Below, piece after piece: positions 32,200 to 42,778 of a stretch of 53,122 bases of DNA (position 1 is its first letter; each line of letters starts with the position of its first letter). The DNA comes from Desulfuromonadales bacterium (lineage in GTDB: Bacteria; Desulfobacterota; Desulfuromonadia; Desulfuromonadales; JAAXQG01). Both the position numbers and the translations under genes were made by a program. The notes beneath the pieces were generated by a model, which worked only from the letters and a program-made list of their open reading frames with translations, searched no databases and had not been told where the DNA came from. The stretch covers positions 1 to 53,122 of the forward strand of contig JAAXQG010000296.1 in assembly GCA_012974445.1 (NCBI GenBank). Reading direction: 5' to 3'.

Positions 32200-32228
32200 T
32201 TGACCAAAAAGGAATCCAGTGCTATAAA
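32200..32228 (+). promoter_or_regulatory. rpsT promoter TTGACC-17-TATAAA
   Basis: -35 at 32200-32205, -10 at 32223-32228. Confidence 0.75.
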
Positions 32229-32291
32229 TCCGACTCCTGAAAACAATATCTATTACTCCTGCATCGGAGTAACCAACATCGGAGGAAAACC

Positions 32292-32558
32292 GTGGCCAAT
32301 CATAAGTCCGCTATCAAACGTATCAAGCAAAACGCCAAGCGCGCAGAACGTAACACTCATGTCCGCTCAACCATGAGAACTTTGGTCAAGCAGGTTCGTG
32401 AGGCCGCTGTCCTCAACGACCAGGAAGCCTCGCAGTCTGCCCTGGTTCGCGCTACGTCCTACATCGACAAGGCCTCCACCAAGGGTATCATTCACAAAAA
32501 TACCGCAAGCCGTAAGATTTCCCGCCTGACCAAGCTGATCAACGGTGTCGAAGCCTAA
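32292..32558 (+). CDS. rpsT: Ribosomal protein S20, GTG start
   Basis: (GTG)[32 protein letters not shown] upstream. Confidence 0.97.
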   Translation: MANHKSAIKRIKQNAKRAERNTHVRSTMRTLVKQVREAAVLNDQEASQSALVRATSYIDKASTKGIIHKNTASRKISRLTKLINGVEA

Positions 32559-32580
32559 AACCAGCTGTGCAAGATTTAAA

Positions 32581-32609
32581 AAAAGGGGCTCTATTGAGCC
32601 CCTTTTTTT
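32581..32609 (+). terminator. rpsT terminator GGGGCT-CTATTG-AGCCCC-TTTTTTT
   Basis: Perfect stem and U-tract. Confidence 0.9.
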
Positions 32610-32611
32610 AT

Positions 32612-32820
32612 GTTAAGAGTCAGCAGTGTCCGGTTAGAAAGTTGCTACGCCGTAATCCTCAAGAAATCTTGACATACCCACGCCCAATTTCGTCATCCCC
32701 GCGCAGGCGGGGATCCAGCGGCTTTAAAACCTTCTGGGTCCCCGCCTGCGCGGGGATGACGGGGTGGGTAACCAGCTTATTAATCACAAAAACATAACCG
32801 GACACTAGTGGTTAAGAGTC
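32612..32820. mobile_element. MITE-like element: 10-bp direct repeats GTTAAGAGTC (32612-32621, 32811-32820), 12-bp inverted repeats AGTGTCCGGTTA/TAACCGGACACT (32625-32636, 32795-32806), internal large GC-rich inverted repeat
   Basis: All repeats seen directly in sequence; no coding capacity inside. Confidence 0.65.
32691..32761. repeat. Inverted repeat CGTCATCCCCGCGCAGGCGGGGATCCAG...CTGGGTCCCCGCCTGCGCGGGGATGACG
   Basis: Long near-perfect inverted repeat; the CGTCATCCCCGCG...GGCGGGGATCCAG unit is a recurrent proteobacterial intergenic repeat (recalled). Confidence 0.85.
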
Positions 32821-32841
32821 ACTTTAAACCCCGCCCAACAA

Positions 32842-33849
32842 CTATGCTCGCCCTTCGCCTGAAGTCACTAGTTTAAGCAGAAGCTGCTCCATCAGAGCAC
32901 GCGGATTGGCGCCGCTCGACTTCAGGGCCAGATCAGTCTCGATAAAGAGCTCGAAGGCCTTACGGCATCGGCTACCGCCAACGGTGCGAGCCTGACGCAA
33001 AATTCCATCAAGAAAAAATGGGTTCACCCCGAGAACTTTGGGCATCTCCTTGCGTGAGCCCCCCTGCTCCAGAAGTTCAACCGCCTTCCAGAGCTGACGG
33101 TAATGGCGCACAAGCATGCTCAGGATCATCAGTGGCGCCGCCCCATCGTTGAGCATTCTGTTGAGCATGACTAGAGCCTGGGAGCGTTCGGCGCTGCCCA
33201 CGGCCTCCATCAGGGCGAAGACGTTGTCGGTCCGGGTATCGGAGACCACGGCCTCCACATCGGCCACATCGACCAGGGTCCTGCCTCCCACAAAGGTGTA
33301 GAGCTTGCCGAGCTCGGCATTGATCTCCCTCAGGTTGCTCCCCACGCGGCGACAGAAAAGCCCTGCCGCATCCTCCGTCATTTCATACCCGTCCTGACGG
33401 AGTTGATCACGAACGTAGGAGGGGATCTTGTTGTCGTACAGCGGGCGAAATTCAATGAGCGCCCCCTTTTTCTTGAGCGTCTGAAAAAACTTGCGCCGGC
33501 CGTCCACCTTGTCGCAGACACAGATCAGCACCCCTTCTGGAACCGGATCCTGAAGATAGTCCTGAAGCCGATCCAGATCGGCAGCACCCAGATGCTGGGC
33601 ATCCTTGACGATAACGACACGGCGCTCTGAAAAAACTGGATAGGTGCGCAGAGTTTCGAGAATCACCGCGGCGCTGGTATCGCGAGCGTAAAAAACACCC
33701 AGATTAAAGTCACGGTTCTCCGGGGCGATAAGAAGATCTTTCAACCGGCGCAGACACTGGTCGACCAGAAATTCTTCCTCACCGTAGAGAAATATCACCG
33801 CGGGACAATGTCCATCCTTGACGGATCGAAGCAGTTCGGGAGCATTCAT
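32842..33849 (-). CDS. holA: DNA polymerase III delta subunit
   Basis: MNAPELLRSVKDGHCPAVIFLYGEEEFLVDQCLRRLKDLLI... Confidence 0.93.
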   Translation of the reverse strand: MNAPELLRSVKDGHCPAVIFLYGEEEFLVDQCLRRLKDLLIAPENRDFNLGVFYARDTSAAVILETLRTYPVFSERRVVIVKDAQHLGAADLDRLQDYLQDPVPEGVLICVCDKVDGRRKFFQTLKKKGALIEFRPLYDNKIPSYVRDQLRQDGYEMTEDAAGLFCRRVGSNLREINAELGKLYTFVGGRTLVDVADVEAVVSDTRTDNVFALMEAVGSAERSQALVMLNRMLNDGAAPLMILSMLVRHYRQLWKAVELLEQGGSRKEMPKVLGVNPFFLDGILRQARTVGGSRCRKAFELFIETDLALKSSGANPRALMEQLLLKLVTSGEGRA

Positions 33850-33871
33850 CAGGAAAAATCCTGCAGGGAAA

Positions 33872-34384
33872 CTAAAAATTATCCATCATACGGGCATAAA
33901 GGTCTTTTGCCAGGCGGTCGGAGAGTCGATCGATGGCCCGCTGCTCATTATCTCGCTCAACGGAACGATCAGGGTTGGCACTATACTCTTCAAACCTCGA
34001 GACGCGCCCCTTCCAGAGAATCTGGCCGGTGGAGCTGCGGCGAAGAGCGGCCGAAACCGTCATCTCAGAGCGATACTCGGTGATCTTGTCCCGCCCATCG
34101 TAGGACAGAGCCCTGGAGCGGTAACTCTCAACCTTTCCGCTCAGCACGGCATCAGCTGCCGAACCGGAAGAGACAATGCCCAGGGCACCTTGACGGATGA
34201 ATTCGTCCGTCAGGCGACTGGTGAATTCCGTCTCTACCGAGGGCTGACTCGTGCCGTTGGCAAAGAGCGCAAGCTCAACCTTTCTGATGTCCTCCGGAAG
34301 ACTGGAGCCTCGCCCGGGGAACTGGTAGCCGCACCCGGCGGCCACCAGCGCGAAGAGCAGCAGCGCAATGAGAGCAGGTCTCAT
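33872..34384 (-). CDS. lptE: LPS-assembly lipoprotein LptE
   Basis: Lipobox [12 protein letters not shown]; located between leuS and holA. Confidence 0.9.
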   Translation of the reverse strand: MRPALIALLLFALVAAGCGYQFPGRGSSLPEDIRKVELALFANGTSQPSVETEFTSRLTDEFIRQGALGIVSSGSAADAVLSGKVESYRSRALSYDGRDKITEYRSEMTVSAALRRSSTGQILWKGRVSRFEEYSANPDRSVERDNEQRAIDRLSDRLAKDLYARMMDNF

Positions 34385-36936
34385 CCGACTACCAGATTGA
34401 GGAGCTTGCCCGGGACATAGATGATCTTGCGGATGGTCTTGCCCTCCAGGTTCCGGAAAACATTCTCATCGGTCATGGCCAGAGCTTCCACATCGCTCTG
34501 GGCAGCATCGAGAGCCACTGTCAGACGGGCCCTGAGTTTGCCGTTGATCTGGACGATGATGAGTTTTTCGTCTTCTTGAAGGGCTGCAGGATCCCAGCTC
34601 GGCCAGCCGGCGACCTCCATCCCCCCCTCATGGCCCAGCAGACTCCAGAGCTCTTCGGAAAAGTGGGGGGTAAAGGGGGCCAGAAGCCGGATCACCGACT
34701 CCAGAGCTTCACGAAGTACCGGCGCATTGCCAGCCTTGTTATCCAGCGCATAAATGGCGTTCACCAACTCCATGATCGATGCGATAGCCGTATTAAAATG
34801 AAATCGCCCGTCAATATCCTCGGTGACCTTCTTGATGGTGCGATGAGTCACGCGGCGCAGATCCTTGGCAGCCCCCTTGGCCGAGGTCGGGGCGGAAGCA
34901 CTGAGAATGAGTTCCAAATTGTCAAATACCACGCGCCAGACCCGGGACAGAAAACGACTGCTTCCCTCCACGGCCTGATCGTTCCATTCCAGATCTTTTT
35001 CAGGGGGAGCTGCAAAGAGCGAGAAGAGCCTGGCCGTATCCGCTCCGTAGGTGGAGATGATCAGATTGGGATCGACGACGTTCTTCTTCGACTTGCTCAT
35101 CTTTTCGGTACGCCCGGTGCGAGCCTCGTGATCACAACGGGAACAGCGACCGTTCACAACCTCTTCCGGGTAGAGCCATCCATGCTCGGGGCAGGAGCTG
35201 GTTTCCTTGCAGACCATGCCCTGGGTCAACAGATTGGTAAAGGGCTCATCGACATTGAGCATCCCCAGATCCCGGAGCGCCTTGGTGAAGAAACGGGCGT
35301 AGAGCAGGTGCATGACCGCGTGCTCCACTCCACCGATATACTGATCCACCGGAAGCCAGTAGGAAACGGCCGCGGGGTCGAGGGGACCATCCTCGTAATC
35401 GGGACAGGTATAACGGGCAAAATACCAGGAACTCTCAACGAAAGTGTCGAAGGTATCGGTTTCGCGCCGCGCAGGCTTGCCGCAGGAGGGGCAAGCAACA
35501 TTAACAAAGGACTCGACCCGAGCCAGCGGACTGCCCCCCTCCCTGGAAAAGGTGACATCCTCAGGGAGAATAACGGGCAGATCCTTCTCCGGCACGGAGA
35601 CAGGGCCGCAACCGTCGCAGTAAATAATGGGGATGGGCGTTCCCCAGTAACGCTGACGAGAGACGCCCCAGTCGCGCAGGCGATAGTTGATCTTCGACTC
35701 CCCCTTGCCCCTGGCAACCAGATCCAGGGAGATGCTGTCTTTGGCTTCCTCGTTGGTGAGGCCATCGAAAGATCCTGAATTAACCAGCGTCCCTGCCCCG
35801 GTCCAGGCCTCGACCATGGAAGTGGGACAGAGGGATTGCCCCTCGGGCTGGATGACGACCTTGAGAGGCAGGTCATATTTTTTTGCGAATTCAAAGTCCC
35901 TCTGGTCGTGACCGGGAACGGCCATGACCGCCCCTGTGCCGTAGTCCATAAGAACAAAATTAGCCAGGAATACCGGAATGCGCTCTTCGGTTATGGGATG
36001 GATGCAATAGCTGCCCGTGAAAACCCCTTCCTTCTCGAGTTCATCGCCCGTGCGACTGTCGGCATCCTGACTTTGGATCCTGGCCACAAAGGAGTCAACC
36101 TTCGACCGTTGGTCATCAGTGGTGAGTAAATTCACCAGGGGATGCTCAGGCGCCAGGCTCATGAAGGACACGCCGAAGAGAGTATCGGGGCGGGTCGTAA
36201 AGATCCGGATAGACTCATCGCAGCCCTCCAGAGCAAAATCGACCTCACAGCCTTTGCTGCGACCGATCCAGTTGCGCTGCATCGTCAGCACGGATTCGGG
36301 CCAGCCCTTGAGGTTGTCAATTTCCGACAGCAACTCCTCAGCATACTGGGTCGTCTTGAAGAACCACTGCTCCAGCTCTTTTTGCTCCACCAGGGAGCTG
36401 CAGCGCCAGCAACAATCATTCTGAACCTGCTCGTTGGCAAGGACAGTCTGACAAGAAGGGCACCAGTTGACAGGCGAGCTCTTCTTATAGGCCAGTCCCT
36501 TTTCGAACAGCTTCAGAAAAATAAGCTGCTCCCAGCGGTAATAGTCGGGCTTGCAGGTGGCCAGCTCTCTCTTCCAATCGTAGGAGAGCCCCATGCGCTT
36601 GAGCTGAACGCGCATGCTGTCAATATTTTCGAAGGTCCAGGGGGCAGGATGAGTGCCGTGATCCATGGCCGCGTTTTCAGCGGGCAATCCGAAGCCATCC
36701 CACCCCATAGGATGAAGAACGTTGAAACCTTGCATGCGCTTGAAGCGGGCAACGACATCGCCTATGGAATAGTTGCGAACATGCCCCATGTGGATCCGCC
36801 CTGAAGGGTAGGGAAACATCTCCAGCAGGTAAAACTTTTCCCGGGAAGGATCTTCAATCGCCCGATAGGGCTCGTTTACATCCCAGAGGGCCTGCCATTT
36901 CTTCTCTATTTTTTCGGGGCGGTAACGTTCATCCAT
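34381..36936 (-). CDS. leuS: Leucyl-tRNA synthetase
   Basis: [19 protein letters not shown]...[21 protein letters not shown]...[12 protein letters not shown]. Confidence 0.98.
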   Translation of the reverse strand: MDERYRPEKIEKKWQALWDVNEPYRAIEDPSREKFYLLEMFPYPSGRIHMGHVRNYSIGDVVARFKRMQGFNVLHPMGWDGFGLPAENAAMDHGTHPAPWTFENIDSMRVQLKRMGLSYDWKRELATCKPDYYRWEQLIFLKLFEKGLAYKKSSPVNWCPSCQTVLANEQVQNDCCWRCSSLVEQKELEQWFFKTTQYAEELLSEIDNLKGWPESVLTMQRNWIGRSKGCEVDFALEGCDESIRIFTTRPDTLFGVSFMSLAPEHPLVNLLTTDDQRSKVDSFVARIQSQDADSRTGDELEKEGVFTGSYCIHPITEERIPVFLANFVLMDYGTGAVMAVPGHDQRDFEFAKKYDLPLKVVIQPEGQSLCPTSMVEAWTGAGTLVNSGSFDGLTNEEAKDSISLDLVARGKGESKINYRLRDWGVSRQRYWGTPIPIIYCDGCGPVSVPEKDLPVILPEDVTFSREGGSPLARVESFVNVACPSCGKPARRETDTFDTFVESSWYFARYTCPDYEDGPLDPAAVSYWLPVDQYIGGVEHAVMHLLYARFFTKALRDLGMLNVDEPFTNLLTQGMVCKETSSCPEHGWLYPEEVVNGRCSRCDHEARTGRTEKMSKSKKNVVDPNLIISTYGADTARLFSLFAAPPEKDLEWNDQAVEGSSRFLSRVWRVVFDNLELILSASAPTSAKGAAKDLRRVTHRTIKKVTEDIDGRFHFNTAIASIMELVNAIYALDNKAGNAPVLREALESVIRLLAPFTPHFSEELWSLLGHEGGMEVAGWPSWDPAALQEDEKLIIVQINGKLRARLTVALDAAQSDVEALAMTDENVFRNLEGKTIRKIIYVPGKLLNLVVG

Positions 36937-37084
36937 GGTGGTCCTCCGGATGCGGTCAACTGGACTAAAAACAGCAAAACCGGCATATGCCGGCACACTG
37001 TCTCCATCAATAACCAATTAAATTCAAAAGGGCCTGTTGCCGCATAAAGGATCGGTAGGCAGGCCCAGATTGACTCAATAAAAT

Positions 37085-37303
37085 CTACTTCGCGCGATAA
37101 GTGATCCGCCCGCGGGTCAGATCATAGGGAGAGAGTTCAACAGTCACACGGTCCCCGGGCAGAATACGGATATAAAACTTGCGCATTTTTCCGGAAATGT
37201 GAGCGAGTACGACATGACCGTTATCAAGCTCAACGCGAAACATAGCATTGGGCAAAGGTTCGAGTACGGATCCTTCAACTTCTATTGCTTCTTCTTTAGA
37301 CAA
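37085..37303 (-). CDS. infA: Translation initiation factor IF-1
   Basis: [72 protein letters not shown]. Confidence 0.98.
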   Translation of the reverse strand: MSKEEAIEVEGSVLEPLPNAMFRVELDNGHVVLAHISGKMRKFYIRILPGDRVTVELSPYDLTRGRITYRAK

Positions 37304-37457
37304 AGTGCCTCCTGAAAGACGACAAAAGATTAATTATTAATTACAATACCCGCAAGGGTAGTGAATCATACGAACCAACTCTAAAAATAAGAGGAGCATT
37401 GCAGGAGTTTTCTATCACAGAATCCTATCAGGTGGCAACCCCGGGACACGGTCTCGG

Positions 37458-37832
37458 TTACTTCTCAAGAAAACGTTTGACGGTTTCGGTAACCATAGCC
37501 GACTTAAAAGGCTTGGTAATATACCAATTGGCCCCGACCTCTTCACCACGTTCCATATCCTCCCGACTCTTCTTTGCGGTCAGCATTACGACGGGGATAT
37601 GCTTGGTACGTCCGTCGGCCCGAATCATGGAACAGACCTCAAAACCATCCATCTCCGGCAGCATAATGTCCAGCAGAATAAGATCAGGTAAATTTGTTTT
37701 CAGAAAATCAATAGCTTCACGTCCGTTTTTTGCGCCATGAACCTCATAGCCCTTAGAAATCAGAAGAATACTCTCCAGCTTGAGAAGACTCTCTTCATCC
37801 TCGACGATCAGTATGCTTTTTTTTCTTGTCAC
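37458..37832 (-). CDS. Stand-alone response regulator receiver protein
   Basis: ILIVEDEESLLKLE...DLILLDIMLPEMDGFEVC...VVMLTAKKS...ITKPF; no output domain. Confidence 0.95.
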   Translation of the reverse strand: MTRKKSILIVEDEESLLKLESILLISKGYEVHGAKNGREAIDFLKTNLPDLILLDIMLPEMDGFEVCSMIRADGRTKHIPVVMLTAKKSREDMERGEEVGANWYITKPFKSAMVTETVKRFLEK

Positions 37833-37887
37833 CTGCCCCCCTGACGGAGTTACCCCCCGAAAACGTAATGCTTCTAAAGGATGGATC

Positions 37888-39201
37888 CTATTTGCGATTT
37901 TTGAAATTCAAACGGATAGGCACCCGGTTATACCCCAGAATCTCCCTGAATTGATTAGTCAGGTAGCGCTGGTAAGAAAAATGAATCCCCTCACTGCTAT
38001 TAACAAACAGTAGAAACGTGGGCGGACGAACAGCGGTCTGCGTCGCGTAATAAAACTTCAGCCTGTGCCCCTTGTACATGGGGGGTTCATTGCGTCCCGT
38101 AGCTTCCTGCAGGGCCTTATTGACCTCAGAGGTACTACTGCCGCGGTTGAACTCGCCCATGATCTCCTGGGCCAGATCAAGAACCTTGTTCACTCTCTGC
38201 CCCGTCTTGGCCGAGACAAAGAGAATCGGCATATAGGGCAGAAACTTGAATTTGTGCCGTAGATCCTCGGTGCATTCCTTCATGGTCTGGTGGTCTTTTT
38301 CCACCGAATCCCACTTGTTTACGATCAGGATAATCGCTCGTCCTTTTTCACTGGCATAGCCTGCGATATGAAGATCCTGCTCCGTGACCCCCTCGGTGGC
38401 ATCGATGATCATAAGAACGACATGCGCCCGATCCATCGACCGAAGGGCCTGAAGCACACTGGATGATTCGAGTTTTTCCTGAACCTTGCCTCTGCGGCGA
38501 ATCCCTGCCGTGTCAATGAGCAGGAAATCCTGTCCACCATGTTCAAGGGGAGTATCGACGGAATCCCGGGTAGTTCCTGCCTGCGGATTGGCCACCACCC
38601 GCTCGAAGCCGAGCAGCTTGTTGACCAGGGAGGATTTCCCTACGTTGGGACGCCCGACAACGGCAATGCGACACTCCTTGGATTCCTGCTCGTCAGACTC
38701 TTCCTGAAGAGGAAGATGAGTCATCAACTCATCGATCAGCCCCCCAACACCCCGACCGTGCTCCGATGAAATACTATGAAATTCGGAAATCCCGAGAGCG
38801 TAAAACTCGGAGGCAGCCAGTTCCTGACGATCCCCATCCACCTTGTTTACGACATAGATTACAGGTTTTTCCACATGACGCAACCTCGCAGCCACCTCCT
38901 CATCGGAGGGGGTCAGGCCATCCTTTGCGTCCATAACGTAAAGAATAACGTCGGCCTCATCGACCGCAAGCTGGGACTGCTGGCGCATTTGAACCAGCAT
39001 GAGCTCCTGGCTCTCGGGTTCAAAGCCACCGGTGTCCACCAGGGTAAAGGGGGAAACATAACGGGTCACATCAGCGTAGTTACGGTCCCGGGTAACACCG
39101 GGGCGATCTTCGACTATGGCTTTCTTTTTCCCGAGGATACGATTAAAAAGGGTCGACTTTCCAACATTTGGGCGACCGACAATGGCGACAAGTGGCAACA
39201 T
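37888..39201 (-). CDS. der: Ribosome biogenesis GTPase Der (EngA)
   Basis: Two G domains (VAIVGRPNVGKSTLFNRI; IAVVGRPNVGKSSLVNKL). Confidence 0.98.
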   Translation of the reverse strand: MLPLVAIVGRPNVGKSTLFNRILGKKKAIVEDRPGVTRDRNYADVTRYVSPFTLVDTGGFEPESQELMLVQMRQQSQLAVDEADVILYVMDAKDGLTPSDEEVAARLRHVEKPVIYVVNKVDGDRQELAASEFYALGISEFHSISSEHGRGVGGLIDELMTHLPLQEESDEQESKECRIAVVGRPNVGKSSLVNKLLGFERVVANPQAGTTRDSVDTPLEHGGQDFLLIDTAGIRRRGKVQEKLESSSVLQALRSMDRAHVVLMIIDATEGVTEQDLHIAGYASEKGRAIILIVNKWDSVEKDHQTMKECTEDLRHKFKFLPYMPILFVSAKTGQRVNKVLDLAQEIMGEFNRGSSTSEVNKALQEATGRNEPPMYKGHRLKFYYATQTAVRPPTFLLFVNSSEGIHFSYQRYLTNQFREILGYNRVPIRLNFKNRK

Positions 39202-39249
39202 TGGCCTGTACTTTCCTTCAACTTTAAATAAGCCTATTTCAGGCCCTGT

Positions 39250-40164
39250 TTATTCGTAACCAAACTCGCGCATCCTGCGCGTCGATTCGGTCCAACCCGG
39301 GGTTACCTTGACAAAAAGTTCAAGAAAGACCCGGCTACCCAGCATGCGCTCCATATCCAGGCGAGCATAACGCCCGATTTCCTTGATGACCGAGCCCTGC
39401 TTGCCCAGCACTATTTTCTTGTGGGGTTCGCGCTCAACATGTACGGCAGCCTTTACAACAACGAGATTTTTCTCGCTGCGCTCTTCGAAGCTCTCAACGA
39501 CTACGGCTACCCCATAGGGGATTTCCTTGTGAATACGCTTAAGAACCTGCTCACGAACCATTTCGGCAACGATGAAGCGTTCGGGCTGATCAGTAACCAT
39601 GTCCTCAGGATAGTAAGCCGGTCCCGTGGGGAGATAATTGCGAACCACCTCAACGAGGCGCTCGACTCCTTCGCCGGTCATGGCACTGAACGGGATAATC
39701 TCACTGAAATCAAAGATACTTGAAAAACGTTCGATCTGAGGCAAAAGACAAGCTCTGGCCACCAGATCAACCTTATTGATCCCCAGGACAACAGGTGTAT
39801 TGCTCCGGGCAAGAATCTTGAGAATATGTGCTTCTTTTTCGGGCTTACCCAACGCCTCGGCCTCGATCAGCAGAAGAATGAGATCTACCCCTGAGCAGCA
39901 GGTAACGGCCTGCTCAACCATGTAGCTGTTGAGCCCTCCCCTGGCATTGTGAATTCCCGGAGTGTCCAGAAAAAGGATCTGGGCACCTGGCTGGTTATGA
40001 ATACCAAGAATTCGGTTGCGGGTCGTCTGGGGCTTGCGCGAAGTGATGGCTATCTTCTGCCCCAGAATGCGGTTAAGCAGCGTGGACTTCCCCATGTTCG
40101 GGCGCCCTATAATCGACACAAAACCGGAGCGAAAGCCATCCTCCTGCAGGTTTTCCTCTTTCAT
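39250..40164 (-). CDS. era: GTPase Era
   Basis: GRPNMGKSTLLNRILGQKIAITSRKPQTTRNRI; KH domain. Confidence 0.98.
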   Translation of the reverse strand: MKEENLQEDGFRSGFVSIIGRPNMGKSTLLNRILGQKIAITSRKPQTTRNRILGIHNQPGAQILFLDTPGIHNARGGLNSYMVEQAVTCCSGVDLILLLIEAEALGKPEKEAHILKILARSNTPVVLGINKVDLVARACLLPQIERFSSIFDFSEIIPFSAMTGEGVERLVEVVRNYLPTGPAYYPEDMVTDQPERFIVAEMVREQVLKRIHKEIPYGVAVVVESFEERSEKNLVVVKAAVHVEREPHKKIVLGKQGSVIKEIGRYARLDMERMLGSRVFLELFVKVTPGWTESTRRMREFGYE

Positions 40165-40189
40165 ATCTTTCCTTTATTCCTTAAATAAT

Positions 40190-41191
40190 CTATCCCAAAA
40201 TAACCTGGGAAGTCTGATCTGCAACCTGCAAGCTCCCTCGCCTGACCTGCGTAGATGCGATAATTACCGGGGAGCGCTCCATGGCGCTCAGCCTGAGCAG
40301 ATTTTCTTTGCGGTGCCCCTGAGCGTCAGAGAGATCCGCCGGGTTGACTCGAAACTCATCGAACCCCTGACGGCAGTAGAGTTCCATGGTCCGCACCCAG
40401 AGGCGGGAACGTACGAGCTGTCCAAAAGCAGGGTGAACAGGCCCGGCAAGCACGCCAGAGACCCCAGAGGAGAAATCCAGGGGAGCCCCCATGCGAATCA
40501 CCGCAACGGACTGCTGATTCGCCATAGCGTAGAGATCAGCCACCAAATCCACGGCCGCATCCAGGCTCAGGGGATCGTAATGCCCCATCCTGTACTGCTC
40601 GGCCAGAGCGGTCCCCTCAAGGACCAGGGCAGGATAGATCCGTAGAAAATCGGCCCCCAGCTCCAGCGCAGTTCTTAATGACAGCCGGGCTTCGTCATCG
40701 GAACCTGCGGGAAGTCCCGGCATCAGCTGAATACCCAGGAACAACCCCCGGGCCTTTATGAGCACCGCGCTCTCACGACTTGAGCGCGCATCGTGCCCCC
40801 GACCGCAAGCCAGCAGCACCCGGTCATCGAAGCTCTGACATCCGAGCTCAAGGGTCTGGCCGCCATAATAAACAAATTGGTCGAGACAGTCGGAATCAAC
40901 ACTGTCAGGCCTTACCGAAGCCCTGATGGAGCTGGCGCGGCCCTGCGCGATGAAGCTTCCGGCAACCTCCAGATAGGCCTGACGGAGGCCGACCTCCAGA
41001 TCAAAAAAACTACCACCGTAAAAAGCGATCTCCCCCAGACCGGCGCTGGGGAGCATGGCCTCGAGCATCAGCTGTGCTTCGGCGGGAGCCGGTACGCTCT
41101 GGCTGCCGGTCAGACTATGCTGCTGACAAAAAATACAGCGCCCCTTGCAACCGGCAAAAGGAAGAAAAACAGGATAAATTGAGCGATTCAA
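40190..41191 (-). CDS. Radical SAM protein (Elp3-like, between rnc and era)
   Basis: FAGCKGRCIFCQQ CxxxCxxC motif. Confidence 0.9.
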   Translation of the reverse strand: MNRSIYPVFLPFAGCKGRCIFCQQHSLTGSQSVPAPAEAQLMLEAMLPSAGLGEIAFYGGSFFDLEVGLRQAYLEVAGSFIAQGRASSIRASVRPDSVDSDCLDQFVYYGGQTLELGCQSFDDRVLLACGRGHDARSSRESAVLIKARGLFLGIQLMPGLPAGSDDEARLSLRTALELGADFLRIYPALVLEGTALAEQYRMGHYDPLSLDAAVDLVADLYAMANQQSVAVIRMGAPLDFSSGVSGVLAGPVHPAFGQLVRSRLWVRTMELYCRQGFDEFRVNPADLSDAQGHRKENLLRLSAMERSPVIIASTQVRRGSLQVADQTSQVILG

Positions 41192-41889
41192 AGATCTTCC
41201 AGTTTTTTCAGCGCCATCTCAGCGGCCTGCTGCTGGGCGGATTTCTTGGTGCGCCCCGTCCCCTGCCCCAGGACAAGAGCATTCAATGCAACATCAACCG
41301 TATAGCAGCGGGAATGATCAGGCCCTTCGGCCTTGAGGACACGATAAACTGGAGGTTGACCAAATCGGCCCTGAAGTATCTCCTGCAGCAGAGACTTGCT
41401 GTCCAGAACCGTCTTACGCTCCACCGCCTGAACCACGGCCTGTTCAATCAACGATAAAATAACCGGCTCTGCCGCCTCATACCCGGCATCGCAAAGCAAT
41501 GCGCCAAGCACAGCCTCGGTACCATCGGCTACCAGACTGTCTTTCTGGCGACCGCCGGTGCGTTCTTCTCCTCGCCCAAGCCGCAGCGCGTCACCAACGC
41601 CCAGCGACTGTCCCAGACCTGCAAGCCCACCCTCATGGACAACTTCGGCGCGCACGCGGGTAAGTTCCCCCTCAGGCAGCTGCGGATAACGAAAGAAGAG
41701 ATGCCGGCTGACCACCAGATCCAGAACGGCGTCGCCGAGAAACTCCAGCCGCTCGTTATCTCCGACCGGATCATCGGGATGCTCATTTCTGTAAGACTTG
41801 TGAGTCAGCGCCTCTTGAATCAAAGACCGACTGCTGAAATGGTAACCAAGCTTGAGTTCAAGAGTTTCAAGAGCAGTGCAGCTATCCAT
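41188..41889 (-). CDS. rnc: Ribonuclease III
   Basis: NERLEFLGDAVLDLVVS; C-terminal dsRBD. Confidence 0.97.
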   Translation of the reverse strand: MDSCTALETLELKLGYHFSSRSLIQEALTHKSYRNEHPDDPVGDNERLEFLGDAVLDLVVSRHLFFRYPQLPEGELTRVRAEVVHEGGLAGLGQSLGVGDALRLGRGEERTGGRQKDSLVADGTEAVLGALLCDAGYEAAEPVILSLIEQAVVQAVERKTVLDSKSLLQEILQGRFGQPPVYRVLKAEGPDHSRCYTVDVALNALVLGQGTGRTKKSAQQQAAEMALKKLEDL

Positions 41890-42058
41890 GCGACCAAATG
41901 CCTTAACTGGATGTGTACAGACCAACGCGATTGAAAATGATTTAATCGCAAAATTCAACCGGGCAATCTTTCAGTGTTTAACAAAAATACCCACAGGAGT
42001 ACACCTCTTTCTCATAGGTCACAACCCTGAGCACCAAGGCACACAGGGGGCTTTCTCC

Positions 42059-42088
42059 TTGATTTATGTCAGTTCCGTTCACTATAAT
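42059..42088 (+). promoter_or_regulatory. tmk promoter TTGATT-18-TATAAT
   Basis: Perfect -10 at 42083-42088 with -35-like TTGATT. Confidence 0.65.
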
Positions 42089-42124
42089 GCTTAGATTTTC
42101 ATTTCTAAGAAAATGGTTTTTATT

Positions 42125-42778
42125 ATGTCACTGTTCATCACATTCGAAGGCACGGAAGGATCGGGCAAGACAACCCAGATCCAGCGCCTCGCCCGGTTCC
42201 TGACTGACCGCGGGCAAGAGGTTGTCCTGACTCGTGAACCGGGGGGCTGCACCATCTCCGATGCGATCCGGGCCATTCTTCTGGATAATGCTCATCGTGA
42301 GATGGACGAAAATGCCGAACTGCTGCTCTACGCTGCGGCCCGGGCTCAGCATGTCGCCCAGGTGCTCAGGCCAGCTCTTGCTGCCGGCAAGACCGTACTT
42401 TGCGATCGATTTACCGATGCCACCCTCGCCTACCAGGGCTGGGGAAGAAAACTCCCCCTGGAGCGCATTCGAGCACTGAACGCCATGGCAACGGGCGGCC
42501 TCACCCCCGACATCACCCTGCTGCTGGACCTGCCTGTGGAAAAGGGGCTTAAAAGAGCCCTGAGCCGTATCGCATCAAGCAGTGGCCCCCGGGAAGATCG
42601 ATTCGAAAGAGAGCGGCTCGAGTTTCACAGCGAAGTTCAACGCGGTTACCGCAGCCTGGCCAGCGATGAACCCGGGCGTTTTCGCCTGATCGATGCTGAC
42701 CGCTCCCCCGAAGAGGTCGAGCGCCAGATCGAGCAGTGCGTTCTGCAGTCACTGGAGTCTCGCCCCCATGCCCTTTAA
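42125..42778 (+). CDS. tmk: Thymidylate kinase
   Basis: MSLFITFEGTEGSGKTTQIQRLARFL...LTREPGG. Confidence 0.97.
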   Translation: MSLFITFEGTEGSGKTTQIQRLARFLTDRGQEVVLTREPGGCTISDAIRAILLDNAHREMDENAELLLYAAARAQHVAQVLRPALAAGKTVLCDRFTDATLAYQGWGRKLPLERIRALNAMATGGLTPDITLLLDLPVEKGLKRALSRIASSSGPREDRFERERLEFHSEVQRGYRSLASDEPGRFRLIDADRSPEEVERQIEQCVLQSLESRPHAL

